A stretch of DNA of 64,000 nucleotides from the NCBI RefSeq assembly GCF_900109515.1, contig NZ_FOBD01000009.1:124001-188000 (forward strand), in the 5' to 3' direction. Shown here one piece after another: positions 8,647-18,237 of this stretch; the stretch's first letter is position 1, and each line of letters begins with the position of its first letter. The notes beneath the pieces are model-generated. The model made no database searches, was not told where the DNA came from, and saw only the letters and a program-made list of their open reading frames with translations. Source of the stretch: Paenibacillus sp. OK003. Its GTDB lineage: Bacteria; Bacillota; Bacilli; Paenibacillales; Paenibacillaceae. Both the position numbers and the translations under genes were made by a program.

Positions 8647-11565
8647 TTAAGCAGGGTCTCCTACGACTCTGACATCGAAGAAGCCGCCGCCAATGGCTTT
8701 TCTTGAAGTGCTTATTCTTACGTAAAACGTAGCTTGTTCACTGTGCTCAAGAGAACCTAATTCCAGCATATGCGTTGGTGTGAACGGTTTGTCTGTCAGG
8801 CTCAACTGCACTTCTTCGTCTACGGGGTCTAAGTCCTTCTGTGCCGTGGTCAGTATAATATTCTTGACCTTGTACCCTACCGTATTCTTTAGGAATATCT
8901 TGAAAGTACCTGAGGTGTTACCCGCCACGACAGTACCGACTTCAAGATAACGAAGAACCTCTCCGATATCGGTAGAGTAGAATTGGTTACTCTCAGAGAC
9001 AAACATCAGCCCTGCGTATTCAATCAAAGGATTAGTCACCCAACTAGACGTGACTCCCATGTCGTCTTCCATGACAATCTTTACCTCATGCACGTTACCC
9101 AAAATAATTGATTCTTTTGGCAGTCTATACTGGACATTGATTGGTGTTGGGAGGTATTGAGTCATTGTCCCAAGTGTAGGAGGGTGCACTTGATTCCCGT
9201 TCACTAGAATCTTGTACCTTACAGCATCTCCGTCACGGTCAGTAATATTGGCATATAACATCTGCCCCCTGACCGATGCTTCTTCAGCTTTGGCTTCTGC
9301 GTTGAACTTCTTGATCGTAAAGGATTTTGTCACAGTAGAGCCAAACTCATCCACGACATTGACCGTTACTGAGTTGTCTCCAATAGAGAGTCTGCTGTTC
9401 CTAATGGTGTGGACATAAGTGTAAGGAGTCTTGAGGTTTTCTGTGAACCCTGACTCTGGATATTCAGCCGCCCCGTTTATCAAAATCCGGAACTTTGTCA
9501 TATCCCTCTCAGCGTCAAACACAGCAACCTCCAGGGTCACATTTTCCTTGTGGCAAGTCAGAGTCGAAGCCGTCAGGTTAAGGTTAGTATCTGTGTTTAC
9601 CTTGGCGATGTTTAATACAAAAACAGAAATGCTCCCGCTAGAATCAAGTGCTTCTACGGTCACGGTGTTGATTCCGATTTCTAAATCTTTGTTCATTAGT
9701 AGATGATTTACTGCGATTGGAGAAGGCAGTGTAGTTACCGATACCTTTTCCACACCATTCACGAAGACTTTATAAGACATTGGCTTATTGTCGATATGGG
9801 ATATACTACCTGTAAGAGTATAGTCTTGCCTAGCCACAGTAGCAGGAGTTACCTTCATGTCGTTGAAATATGGCTTCCTGTTTCCAATTTTCAGTTGGGT
9901 CAGAGCGTACTGGTAGCCGTTAGCCGTTACAAACGTTTCCCCGTCATAGTTATAACTTGAAGCGTTGAAGTAGCTGTTAACGTTATTTGCAATCGGGTAG
10001 GCATTAGCTAAATGCCCATCTCTAACACCAAATGCTCCTACGTGCGCCCCTGTTGAGGTAGGAAGAAACACATAGTCATCTGTCACCGCAAAGCTACCTA
10101 GATTGTTTGGGTAATACCAAGGAATATCTGTAACGAACTCAGGTACAACATTGTTCATATCGAGTTTAATCCTGTACAGCTTGGCGATACTCCCCGCAGA
10201 TTGGTAGTTAGCTAATACGTATGCGTACCCGTCATTTGTCTGCTTATTGAAGGCAAACTTTACGCCCGCCCAACTATTTAACGTATCGCCACTAGCTACC
10301 TTATTAGCGATGGTATACGACTTAACAAGGGAAACACTCCAAGACATGCCGCTCTTATTGATTAGGTACTTGTGCATCGTGAACGGGTCTTCATTATGGA
10401 CGGCGTAGATGTGTCCATTAAAGGGATTGTAATCAAAGCAGTCAGGGTGAGATGTGGTTTGTTGCCACCCCGTTACTTGGTAAGACCTTACGCTCTGAAC
10501 AGCGCCACGGATGTTGGTAGCCCTAGTCATATGCCAGATATCATTACCGCCGTGACCCGTATCCCCGATCACGTCCAGCGTATTGTCAATCTGAACCAAT
10601 TGCATATTGTACGTATACCAAGCAGGGATACTCCCCACACTTTTTATAGAGCTGTCAAACCCCTTGCTTAGAACGTCTCCGTAGAACTCCACTTGCTGAA
10701 TCGTTTGGTCTTTACTTGCCCCCTTCCTAACAAGGGTTACACTCTTTCCATACCAATTACCATTTAACGTAGTGTAAGTCCCTGTAATAGTGATGTTGTC
10801 CGCTACCCTGAGGTTATCTATATATATGGAAGTATTATACATAGGGAAGTTTACGTGAGACCTGAACTTCAGTTGAGTAAACCTAATTGGCGTGTCCCAC
10901 TGGAACATGAAACCTGCGTACAGGTCTCCGTTGTCGTCAAACGGGTAAGAGGTACTTCCAGTCATTAAAGCGGTAGGATTCCACCCACTGTACCCACTGG
11001 CAAATGCATAGTCGTACTGAGGGGCAACATTCTCAATAGAATCCGTGTACCATTGCCCGATAATTCCATTACCTGCGGGCAGTCCTTCTGGCGTGGTCAT
11101 TGCTAACGAGACTTCTGCCGCAGATAACTTTCTGTTCCAAATACGAAAATTGCGTATATAGCCATTAAACAAGTAACCACCACTTGCCCCAAAGCCACCA
11201 ATCCAAGCAACATTAGTGACTGAACGGTTAGCGTTGGATGCGTTTCGGTTGGATATGACTTGCTTCACTCCGTCGATGTATAGTTCCACGTTCGTTGGGT
11301 CGGGTACTCCATTGTAGAATACTCCCGCTACGTGTACCCATCTGTTGGCCAGGGAAGCGCTAGGGATTCCCAATACATCGCTGTTGTTTGTGTTAAATCC
11401 AAAACCGCCACCAGAAAAATAGAGGTCATAGTTACTCCAGCCAAACGGCATAACGCCTTCTACTCCACGCCAGTACATCCAAAATTCAACTGTGTTTTGC
11501 GCCCCCGCCGCCAGGTTAACCCCTGTCGCATCAATCTGGACACGTTGACCTTTTAGATTAGCCAT
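8647..11565 (-). CDS. adhesin-like virion protein: LamG domain, propeller-like region, Ig-like repeats, shared anchor
   Basis: 972 aa. Residues 1-175 form a LamG/concanavalin-type jelly roll (NTVEFWMYWRG, WVHVAGVF, VELYIDGV, GYIRNFRIWNRKLSAAEV). A second beta-sandwich-like stretch follows, then a probable propeller (about 320-560), three Ig-like repeats (about 575-840, with VFDAERDMTKFRILING) and the same ~125-residue C-terminal domain as the genes on both sides (FYSTDIGEVLRYLEVGTVVAG). Start chosen at ATG with GAGAGGT upstream. LamG modules commonly bind glycans, so a carbohydrate receptor-binding role is plausible but inferred. Confidence 0.75.
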   Translation of the reverse strand: MANLKGQRVQIDATGVNLAAGAQNTVEFWMYWRGVEGVMPFGWSNYDLYFSGGGFGFNTNNSDVLGIPSASLANRWVHVAGVFYNGVPDPTNVELYIDGVKQVISNRNASNANRSVTNVAWIGGFGASGGYLFNGYIRNFRIWNRKLSAAEVSLAMTTPEGLPAGNGIIGQWYTDSIENVAPQYDYAFASGYSGWNPTALMTGSTSYPFDDNGDLYAGFMFQWDTPIRFTQLKFRSHVNFPMYNTSIYIDNLRVADNITITGTYTTLNGNWYGKSVTLVRKGASKDQTIQQVEFYGDVLSKGFDSSIKSVGSIPAWYTYNMQLVQIDNTLDVIGDTGHGGNDIWHMTRATNIRGAVQSVRSYQVTGWQQTTSHPDCFDYNPFNGHIYAVHNEDPFTMHKYLINKSGMSWSVSLVKSYTIANKVASGDTLNSWAGVKFAFNKQTNDGYAYVLANYQSAGSIAKLYRIKLDMNNVVPEFVTDIPWYYPNNLGSFAVTDDYVFLPTSTGAHVGAFGVRDGHLANAYPIANNVNSYFNASSYNYDGETFVTANGYQYALTQLKIGNRKPYFNDMKVTPATVARQDYTLTGSISHIDNKPMSYKVFVNGVEKVSVTTLPSPIAVNHLLMNKDLEIGINTVTVEALDSSGSISVFVLNIAKVNTDTNLNLTASTLTCHKENVTLEVAVFDAERDMTKFRILINGAAEYPESGFTENLKTPYTYVHTIRNSRLSIGDNSVTVNVVDEFGSTVTKSFTIKKFNAEAKAEEASVRGQMLYANITDRDGDAVRYKILVNGNQVHPPTLGTMTQYLPTPINVQYRLPKESIILGNVHEVKIVMEDDMGVTSSWVTNPLIEYAGLMFVSESNQFYSTDIGEVLRYLEVGTVVAGNTSGTFKIFLKNTVGYKVKNIILTTAQKDLDPVDEEVQLSLTDKPFTPTHMLELGSLEHSEQATFYVRISTSRKAIGGGFFDVRVVGDPA

Positions 11566-11582
11566 TATATTGACCTCTCTTC

Positions 11583-13622
11583 CTACAGGGCATTGCCTGT
11601 CACTTTAATCTTGAAGTTGCCGCCGCCAACCGCATCATCGTTCATAGTCAATCGAACGTAAAACTTCAGTGTGTCTCCTGTGTCGTATGAGTCAGGGTAA
11701 AGAAGCTCACTCTCAGGAGAAAACGGTGCATTACTTCGGCTTATTTCAACTTTCTCTGATACAGGATCAAGGTCTCCTTGAATGGGTGTCAGCTTAATGT
11801 TCTTCACAGGATATCCCAAGGTGTTCTCTACAGTAATTTCATAGATTCCTGACTGCTCTCTTGCGTAAAGAACTCCAACGTTCAGGTACTTAAGAAGAGT
11901 ACCGAAGTCGGTCGTGTAGAAGTTACTTTCCGTGTCTTTAAACATCAATCCGCTGTACCCTAGTGCTCCTGTGCTTGCCCACATGTCTGTGTCGCCCGCC
12001 GAATCAACCACCTCCACAACAACCGTGTTGGATTGATTAGTGATTACTTCTTTCTTGGGTAATGTGTACATAATTGACGTTGGAGAAGGGAAGGGAATGG
12101 AGTACCCTGATTCTGGAAGCACCTGCTTCCCATTCAGTAACACTCTGAATCTTACTTGGTCTCCGTCAGGGTCATTAAAGTCCATGTATAGCGTGTTACC
12201 TTTCATGACTACATCGACTACTGGCTTCTTGTTAAGTTTTGTGATTGTGCTTTGACCGGACACTACGGTAGTGTTGGTCTTAAAGTTATCTTTCACTTCA
12301 ATCTTGACTTCGTTAGCACCCATGTTTAATTGGTCAGACCTGAACGAACGTCTGACAATAAGCGGGGAGTTGTACCCCGATACTGTCCAATCGTCCAGAG
12401 GAACGTCGTTCAATAGAACCCTGTAAGTCATTAAGTCTGTTGGTTCATCCGTCACTATGGCTTCAAAAACAACGTTCTCTTTGTGGGTAGTGGCACTGGA
12501 TACGGAAGTCACTATACTAGGCTGGTCATTGGTTACGGTGATAGTAAATACCTTTCTGTTTATGCCGCCGTAGTTATCCTTCAACTCTAAGGTGAATGGG
12601 TTCCCCCCAATGTTCATGAGTGAGATTGGAACTGTCACACTATTATTAGTCACTGGAAGTGGTAGTAAAGGTGCAAAGGGATTTAGCTCAGTCCCGTTTA
12701 TTAAGGCACGGAACGTCGCAGAAGTGGTACTTCCCCTTGAGTCACTAGTAATATCGAACATTATGGCAAGGTCGTTCGCGTGAGCCGTAGTAGGGATGAG
12801 TGTATTAGCCACGTCTAGAGTCGTGAGGAATAGTGTCTTGAGTGTAGTCCCGAAGGTAAAGTAGTAAGCTATGCCGGGTTGTGTAGGGTTAGGCTGAATA
12901 CATCCCACAGCCCCGTTTATTGCTGTTACTCCGAACGAGGGTAGGTTGGAGTATGTCATCTTGCTTCCTACGAGTGCCCCTGTATTCACATCAAAGCAAC
13001 CAAGGAGACCATCGGTTTCGTTTGAGCCTGAACCCCAATAAGCCTTGTCTCCCGCAACGTACAGACCGCTCCCTGTATAGCTTGAGTCTAACGAGTAACC
13101 GCTACCTGCGATGGTGCATGTTCTTACCATAGCCGCTGTCTTGTTGTTTAAGTCCCACTTATAAAGACCATAATCGTTCCTGTTCCAGAACCATACGTAC
13201 TGCCCGCCATCCCAACCACCACGACCATAACTAGCCATAGATGTGGGGGCGTTGTACTGAACACGGTTAACAACTGTTTGGTCACTCTGTCTAATAGTCC
13301 ACATAAACAAAAGGTTGTGGCTACTCGACCACCCAACAATGTAGTCCTGACCAACCTCGGTGAATACGGCGTATCCGTAAGGGACAGAACTTCCATTTCT
13401 ACAGATGTACGAAATATAACTGTCATCGCTGACCCAATTTCGGCTTCTGACATATGAACCGATAGTCCCGTCAGAGTTTTTATTGTAAACATATACAGTG
13501 TTCAAGTTTTGGTATGCAACGTATATGTATTTATCTCCAACCATAACGTCAGCAATGTTCCCCACAAGTGTTTGGGAATCAGCCTGACCTGTAAAAGCTA
13601 AGTCACCAATTTGATATGGCAT
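11583..13622 (-). CDS. adhesin-like virion protein: propeller-like N-terminus, Ig-like repeats, shared anchor
   Basis: 679 aa. The first ~275 residues are rich in aromatic and glycine beta-strand repeats (YIYVAYQN, YVWFWNRNDYGLYKWDL, GLYVAGDKAYWG) and look like a WD/YVTN-type propeller that I cannot name precisely. Three Ig-like repeats follow (about 285-555, with DPDGDQVRFRVLLNG), then the shared C-terminal domain (FYTTDFGTLLKYLNVGV). AAGGAGG lies before the ATG. Third member of the paralogous set with swapped front ends. It has its own terminator upstream (13648-13668), so it opens a transcription unit. Confidence 0.72.
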   Translation of the reverse strand: MPYQIGDLAFTGQADSQTLVGNIADVMVGDKYIYVAYQNLNTVYVYNKNSDGTIGSYVRSRNWVSDDSYISYICRNGSSVPYGYAVFTEVGQDYIVGWSSSHNLLFMWTIRQSDQTVVNRVQYNAPTSMASYGRGGWDGGQYVWFWNRNDYGLYKWDLNNKTAAMVRTCTIAGSGYSLDSSYTGSGLYVAGDKAYWGSGSNETDGLLGCFDVNTGALVGSKMTYSNLPSFGVTAINGAVGCIQPNPTQPGIAYYFTFGTTLKTLFLTTLDVANTLIPTTAHANDLAIMFDITSDSRGSTTSATFRALINGTELNPFAPLLPLPVTNNSVTVPISLMNIGGNPFTLELKDNYGGINRKVFTITVTNDQPSIVTSVSSATTHKENVVFEAIVTDEPTDLMTYRVLLNDVPLDDWTVSGYNSPLIVRRSFRSDQLNMGANEVKIEVKDNFKTNTTVVSGQSTITKLNKKPVVDVVMKGNTLYMDFNDPDGDQVRFRVLLNGKQVLPESGYSIPFPSPTSIMYTLPKKEVITNQSNTVVVEVVDSAGDTDMWASTGALGYSGLMFKDTESNFYTTDFGTLLKYLNVGVLYAREQSGIYEITVENTLGYPVKNIKLTPIQGDLDPVSEKVEISRSNAPFSPESELLYPDSYDTGDTLKFYVRLTMNDDAVGGGNFKIKVTGNAL

Positions 13623-13647
13623 GAACGTTCCTCCTTATATAAAAAAA

Positions 13648-13668
13648 GACTGTCTTAGGAAGACAGTC
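13648..13668 (-). terminator. intrinsic terminator overlapping the end of the 204-aa gene
   Basis: GACTGTCTT (13648-13656) pairs with AAGACAGTC (13660-13668) and is followed on the minus strand by seven T residues. The stop codon of the upstream gene lies inside the stem. Confidence 0.9.
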
Positions 13669-14269
13669 CGAAATTGACTTCGCCGCCCACACCTTTTCTG
13701 AGTGGTGCTTTGAGTTCTGTAGCAATGCGATTATTCTTCTTAATCAGGAGCACACCGTCCATCTTTTGGTCTGCGACTAGCCAGAAGTTAATGTGTATTG
13801 GCTGACCGAATGGGATTTTACAAGTAGCCTTGAACTGGAATGTTACTCCGTCAATTTCAATAACAGACTTATACCCGAAGTTATATTGAGTTATAGTAGT
13901 ATCAGCGATTGTGCCGCCCCGACCACTTGCAAAGTTTACAGTTGATTCAGCATCTTTGTAGGTGATGACATCACTAAACTTTCCTGAGTGACCCGTAAGG
14001 TTATACCCCTTGTCTCCGTCCTTGTAAATAACTTCTATGCCGATGCCGCCAAGGTTGAATACCCCGTCCCTCTCGAAGAAAAACTTGCTACCATGACCCA
14101 TGACACCAAATCGAACCAGCCTGTCCCGTTGAATATCGTAGAAGCTGTTTTCTTCTTTTGTGTCAAAGTTAAATTCGGATAGGTAAGTACCGTCATCGTA
14201 CTCACCCACCCATATAAAGTCTTGTCCTACAGGAGAGACCCCGTTGTGCTCATTGAAAATCGAAAGCAT
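13655..14269 (-). CDS. phage structural protein of unknown function
   Basis: 204 aa, ATG preceded by AAGGAGG. All-beta composition with many aromatic residues (DFIWVGEYDDGTYLSEFNF, YNFGYKSVIEIDG, INFWLVADQKMDG). No signal peptide or membrane segment. It sits between the fibre genes and a small protein resembling the adhesin anchor domain, so a tail-fibre accessory or virion decoration protein is the likeliest role; I do not recognise a family. Confidence 0.55.
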   Translation of the reverse strand: MLSIFNEHNGVSPVGQDFIWVGEYDDGTYLSEFNFDTKEENSFYDIQRDRLVRFGVMGHGSKFFFERDGVFNLGGIGIEVIYKDGDKGYNLTGHSGKFSDVITYKDAESTVNFASGRGGTIADTTITQYNFGYKSVIEIDGVTFQFKATCKIPFGQPIHINFWLVADQKMDGVLLIKKNNRIATELKAPLRKGVGGEVNFGLSS

Positions 14270-14307
14270 GATACAATTTCCTCCTTCATTGTATTGAAGT
14301 CAATTTC

Positions 14308-14781
14308 TTACACGTACTGGTAGGACACACGTGTCAGGAATGTTACCAAACCTGCTGTAGCCGTTGGTGGTACGTTTGCACGAAGAGTGACCTTCGAAAA
14401 ATTTGCGGTTGTGTTAGCTGTATTAACGTTTCCGTCATTAGCTGGCCCTTTGATTGTTTTCGCAGGAGTGTCGGACTTCGTAGCACGGATATCTTTTGTA
14501 ACCGTCCCACCTACAGCCGTAAACGATGATTCGGATAGCGAGTCAACTTTAACCTCAATCCAAGTGTTGGTAACAAGTTCGCCTGTGTTACCGCCCGAAC
14601 TATCCTTAGTTGTAAGTGTGCAGTTCTGCATGTCGGAGACTGCCGTCGAACCGCCACGGTTATTCCAAATCAGTACCGTAAAGGTAGTGGACAACGAACC
14701 TGCGTCAACCGTACCGATATCCCACTGAGTTACTTGCGAAGAGTTATCGGATGTATACCAAGAAACTATTGGTGCTGGCAT
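14308..14781 (-). CDS. small virion protein resembling the adhesins' C-terminal anchor domain
   Basis: 157 aa, ATG with GGGAGG. SWYTSDNSSQVTQWDIGTVD followed by AG and a later N-N-R-G-G can be laid over FYSDDFGDVLKYLDFGTM of the three adhesins, and both end in a strand with x-R-V/I (LTRVSYQY against FYVRIAT). By eye this looks like a stand-alone copy of the anchor domain, possibly the virion platform onto which the adhesins assemble. The homology is inferred, not computed. Confidence 0.55.
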   Translation of the reverse strand: MPAPIVSWYTSDNSSQVTQWDIGTVDAGSLSTTFTVLIWNNRGGSTAVSDMQNCTLTTKDSSGGNTGELVTNTWIEVKVDSLSESSFTAVGGTVTKDIRATKSDTPAKTIKGPANDGNVNTANTTANFSKVTLRANVPPTATAGLVTFLTRVSYQYV

Positions 14782-14835
14782 TGTATTTCCTCCCTTAATT
14801 GCTTAGTTTTAGAATTGTTCTTATCAAGCTATAAA

Positions 14836-14844
14836 CAATATAAG
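14836..14844 (-). promoter_or_regulatory. candidate phage late-promoter element CTTATATTG
   Basis: CYTATAWTG match 55 bases before the ATG at 14781, downstream of the terminator at 14930-14950. It shares the longer CAACTTATATTG core with the copy at 42184-42192. Confidence 0.45.
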
Positions 14845-14929
14845 TTGGGCAGGTGAAACCTTAACAATTGCCTTGTAAAGTATCACTTCTATATTGGTCG
14901 TTTTATAGCCAAGTATGATGCAAATAAAA

Positions 14930-14950
14930 AGACCCCGATTAAGGGGGTCT
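14930..14950 (-). terminator. intrinsic terminator after the 410-aa gene
   Basis: AGACCCC (14930-14936) pairs with GGGGTCT (14944-14950), with a T run on the minus-strand side. Confidence 0.85.
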
Positions 14951-14955
14951 AAATA

Positions 14956-16188
14956 CTAGAGAATTTTCCTGTACTTGACGTACAGAACATCAGGGATTCC
15001 GTCAGTAACCTTGAGAGTTTCAGGTGCGAAGTTGACACCACGGACTGCTCCGTTACCGTCTAAAAGGTAATCAAAGTTGATGCTAGGTGCTTGTACTTGA
15101 CCGTTAATGAACAGAAGGACAGTCTTGGGTTTAGCCAAACCGTTTACGAAAACGTACTCAGTCTCGCCACCCGTCGCTTCAAACACTTCTTCTTCATCCT
15201 CAGTTTCAAGTTTCACCAAGCGGTCGTTTTGAGCCTTAAACTCAGCATCAGCGACAGTCTCAAGGTTAACAATACGCCCCTCAGCAGTGCCGAAGTCTCC
15301 TGCTTTAAAGTAACCATTAGACGAGTCAGCGTCACGGTCAGCAATACCAGCAGTCAGTGATTCAACGTCAACCACACGCTGTGCAAGGTCAGCTAGGACA
15401 GCTTGTACATTAGCGCCATCGTAGTTAGGGTCAACGACTACACCGACAAGGCTTGCGCCTTTAGTCGCCGCTGTGGATGCCAAGTCGTTACGGATAGCTG
15501 TATCAGCATCGTTACGTGCTTGAATCTCGTTGGCAATTTGTTGTACGATGTTAGTCGCAAGATTAGCATTACCATCATTGTCCAGTGTTCCAGAGCCGCC
15601 GTAAATATCCTTCATCAACTGGTTAAGGTTCATGTAGGCTTTAGCGTCAACAGCATCGGCTACAAGACCTGCTCCGCCGCTAACAATAGCGTCAACAGGG
15701 ATTACAGACAAGTTAGTACGAGTGATGTACTTGTAATCGATTGTTACAGCTTCAACGAACGTGTAAGGGGCTTCTGCTCCTGCGACCTCACTGAAGAAGT
15801 CGAGGTAGAACTCTCCTGCATCCTCACGAACTTTAGCGTAAACGCGATCGCCGTCCTCATCAATGAACGGGAAGTCTTGCGTCCCATTCTTACGTATTTG
15901 GAGTTCCCTACCGATCACAGTTCCTTCGGTGTTGGAATCTACCGCTACGACAGTGTTCAGAATGTCAGACGTGATTGTGATGGAGTTGAGACCCGCACCT
16001 ACTGTAACATCATTCTTTTGAACGAACACGTCGATTTTGGTATCTTCAAGGGATTCACGGTGAGCGTGGAAATCAATATCCAAGTACTTCTCATTGATTT
16101 TGTTGGCAACATCGAAGTGGTTGTTACGCATCAACTTGTTGTTCAACTGCTCTCCACGGAATCTTGCAATACCTCTAGTTCCTGCCAT
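14956..16188 (-). CDS. phage tail/baseplate structural protein with central coiled region
   Basis: 410 aa from the ATG at 16188, chosen because AGAGAGGTGA sits just before it; an in-frame ATG 8 codons earlier lacks such a site. It begins MAGTRGIARFRGEQLNNKLM. The middle (about 200-330) is alanine/asparagine/aspartate-rich with heptad-like stretches (IVQQIANEIQARNDADTAIR). The C-terminal ~75 residues (YVFVNGLAKPKTVLLFING) look like a small beta domain seen in phage fibre proteins. Possibly a trimeric fibre shaft or connector; family not recognised. Confidence 0.6.
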   Translation of the reverse strand: MAGTRGIARFRGEQLNNKLMRNNHFDVANKINEKYLDIDFHAHRESLEDTKIDVFVQKNDVTVGAGLNSITITSDILNTVVAVDSNTEGTVIGRELQIRKNGTQDFPFIDEDGDRVYAKVREDAGEFYLDFFSEVAGAEAPYTFVEAVTIDYKYITRTNLSVIPVDAIVSGGAGLVADAVDAKAYMNLNQLMKDIYGGSGTLDNDGNANLATNIVQQIANEIQARNDADTAIRNDLASTAATKGASLVGVVVDPNYDGANVQAVLADLAQRVVDVESLTAGIADRDADSSNGYFKAGDFGTAEGRIVNLETVADAEFKAQNDRLVKLETEDEEEVFEATGGETEYVFVNGLAKPKTVLLFINGQVQAPSINFDYLLDGNGAVRGVNFAPETLKVTDGIPDVLYVKYRKIL

Positions 16189-16240
16189 ATCTTTCACCTC
16201 TCTTATTATCATTTTGCGGTGTCTTCCTTTACCGCAGATA

Positions 16241-16249
16241 CATTATAAG
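16241..16249 (-). promoter_or_regulatory. candidate phage late-promoter element CTTATAATG
   Basis: Exact match to the recurring motif, 53 bases before the supported ATG at 16188. No convincing -35 hexamer. Confidence 0.5.
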
Positions 16250-16291
16250 CAAGTAATCCCACATTTTATTGATAGATGGTAGACTAAGGTA

Positions 16292-17131
16292 CTACCTCAG
16301 CCGAATCACTAGTTCTATAGTGACGCCTTCAATGCCTTCGCCCCGTTCGACCACGTTAACGCGAAAATGGTCATCCTTGTTAATTCGAGGAACGGATACA
16401 GCATAAGGTCTACTTGAGGTGCGACTAGAACGCTCATCCCCATCCACAACAAGGTTGGTATGGAAAATTGTCTCCCACACAGGGGTTGCGCTGTCGTAGC
16501 TTTCCTGAGAACACTTTTCAATCTGGAATGCCGTGTCCGCTATACCTTCACGTGATGTAGAAGCATAAACCTCAGTGATATCTCCCTCATACGGGAATCT
16601 CATGACCAGCTTGGCTATGCCATCGAATACCCGACTTAGGACGAACACCATGGTCTTTGATTCTGCCCGCTGCTCAATAGAATCGAGACGCTCGTCAAGG
16701 CTATTGAAGGGACTATGTCCGTCCTTGTATTGCCTAGCCTTATGTACCTCTTTTTCCAGATCCAAGAACCTGAGTCCATCAATGTTGTCATTTCCTTGGC
16801 GGTATTCCGATTTCCAAGTCCTAATAAGGATTTCATCGCCAACCTGTAGCTGTACAGTCTGTCCAGCATACGGCGTGTCTACTTGATACTTGCCTAGATC
16901 CAGGCGGATAGTTGTCGAGTCAATCTCTTCGTAGCCGCCGCCTTCCAGCAAGTGTGCGCCGTTAAAGTAAACATCCAACTGCTTTGTACCCATCCGGTAT
17001 TCATGGTCAAGGTGAAGAAACAGCCCACGCTCTAACGCAAGGTACTGCTCGTCTACAATGATTTCCTGTTCGTCCCAATACTGAAACTCCCCACCACCAT
17101 AGCGCCGAAGGGTCATCTTAGTTCCTGCCAT
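16292..17131 (-). CDS. phage tail-tip/fibre-connector protein
   Basis: 279 aa, ATG preceded by AAGGAGGTGA. It shares the MAGT opening with the downstream 410-aa protein. Residues 20-125 read as a beta domain with an interaction-loop look (QLDVYFNGAHLLEGGGYEEI), followed by a short charged helix (FLDLEKEVHKARQYKDGHS, LDERLDSIEQRAESK) and a C-terminal beta domain (AKLVMRFPYEGDITEVYAST). This layout suits a trimeric connector between tail tip and fibres. No catalytic motif seen. Confidence 0.55.
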   Translation of the reverse strand: MAGTKMTLRRYGGGEFQYWDEQEIIVDEQYLALERGLFLHLDHEYRMGTKQLDVYFNGAHLLEGGGYEEIDSTTIRLDLGKYQVDTPYAGQTVQLQVGDEILIRTWKSEYRQGNDNIDGLRFLDLEKEVHKARQYKDGHSPFNSLDERLDSIEQRAESKTMVFVLSRVFDGIAKLVMRFPYEGDITEVYASTSREGIADTAFQIEKCSQESYDSATPVWETIFHTNLVVDGDERSSRTSSRPYAVSVPRINKDDHFRVNVVERGEGIEGVTIELVIRLR

Positions 17132-17144
17132 TCACGTCACCTCC

Positions 17145-18227
17145 TTACGTATGGTTAATGTCCAGAATAAAGTGTAGAGGTTTAATCTGGAAACGGTCTT
17201 CCATCTTCTCGACTTTCATCCAGAACTTTCGTTCCCCAAGAGGTGGCAAACTGTCCATGTCCAGAAGCTTTGAGAAATCCCCTGTCGGAATATCTGCTCC
17301 ATCATCATGGCAAATATCTGCCCACTCGTATCCAAACGTCTCCATATACTTTAGGATGCCAAGGGATATAGTATGTGCAGGCTTCTCCTTGGAAGGGTTC
17401 TGTAGTACCATCTGAACAAGAATCTGATTGTCGTACATAGTTCCAAGATACGTATCGTTCTCCTTGTTAAGTTCTTTACCATTCCAGACGACCTTCAGTT
17501 CTGTACCGAACAGGTAAATGTCGCCACCATAGATATCAAAAGCACCAAGGCTGGACAGGAGCGTCCCTTGCGTATCATAGACTCTAATAATGCCGTTGTA
17601 CGGGACAGTGGGTAGTTCAATCTCGCACCCCGTCCAGTTGGGTTCGACTACAGCCGAAGCCACCGAATTACCATCAGGGTCACAGAGGTAAACGGAGTAC
17701 CCCATTGGTAGATTACCTACTGTAATCTTGTCACTCTTGCAAACTATGACTCTATCGAGGTTCAGGGTATCAAAGTTCGTCTCTTCACGGTTCTTTAGGA
17801 TTACTCCCATCTTCTCAGCTACCATAGGAGCGGTGTCGAATATCTCCCACCCACTACCTCGGTCTGCATAGAACGTCCATTTATTCCCTTTTTTCAGTGC
17901 CCGCCATTTGCTGTACTCTCTGGTGGTCGTGTCTATACTTTCAAGAAACTCCAAGCGGTGGTATCCATCCTGCCAGATGATAATACCGCCTTCATCGAGA
18001 AGTTCCGTGGGTACATAGTCTGCTGTCACTTCCATTAAAACGGTCTGCTCTTCAGGAACGTCAAACATGATAGAAGTGTCGTTGTCTGTGTGCGGCATAA
18101 TGACCTGACCCAAAGTATTGTCGATTGAAATAGCATCACTAGGTGAAAGGGTATAGCGGGAATGAATACTCCCGCTATCGAACCTATCATCGAAGATCAA
18201 GCCACTCGACTTTTTATAGATTCCCAA
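17145..18227 (-). CDS. virion protein with concanavalin-like lectin fold
   Basis: 360 aa. Start is TTG at 18227, 6 bases after AGGTGA. Residues 1-170 (FDDRFDSGSIHSRYTLSPS, EGGIIIWQDGYHRLEFLES, KWTFYADRGSGWEIFD) resemble DUF1349-type concanavalin-like lectin domains, in which a glycan or cell-wall polymer is the usual target. The C-terminal half (about 230-360) is an unrelated beta domain ending FQIKPLHFILDINHT. It follows the acidic repeat gene after an 11-base gap, so the two are probably co-translated. Likely a fibre or tip accessory protein. Confidence 0.55.
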   Translation of the reverse strand: MGIYKKSSGLIFDDRFDSGSIHSRYTLSPSDAISIDNTLGQVIMPHTDNDTSIMFDVPEEQTVLMEVTADYVPTELLDEGGIIIWQDGYHRLEFLESIDTTTREYSKWRALKKGNKWTFYADRGSGWEIFDTAPMVAEKMGVILKNREETNFDTLNLDRVIVCKSDKITVGNLPMGYSVYLCDPDGNSVASAVVEPNWTGCEIELPTVPYNGIIRVYDTQGTLLSSLGAFDIYGGDIYLFGTELKVVWNGKELNKENDTYLGTMYDNQILVQMVLQNPSKEKPAHTISLGILKYMETFGYEWADICHDDGADIPTGDFSKLLDMDSLPPLGERKFWMKVEKMEDRFQIKPLHFILDINHT

Positions 18228-18237
18228 TTATTATCAC

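Noticed and set aside
15403..16248. Long plus-strand open frame opposite the 410-aa gene
   Set aside because: Antisense shadow: no ribosome-binding site, Cys/Val-rich composition unlike a real protein, and the minus-strand gene has a strong site and sensible domains.
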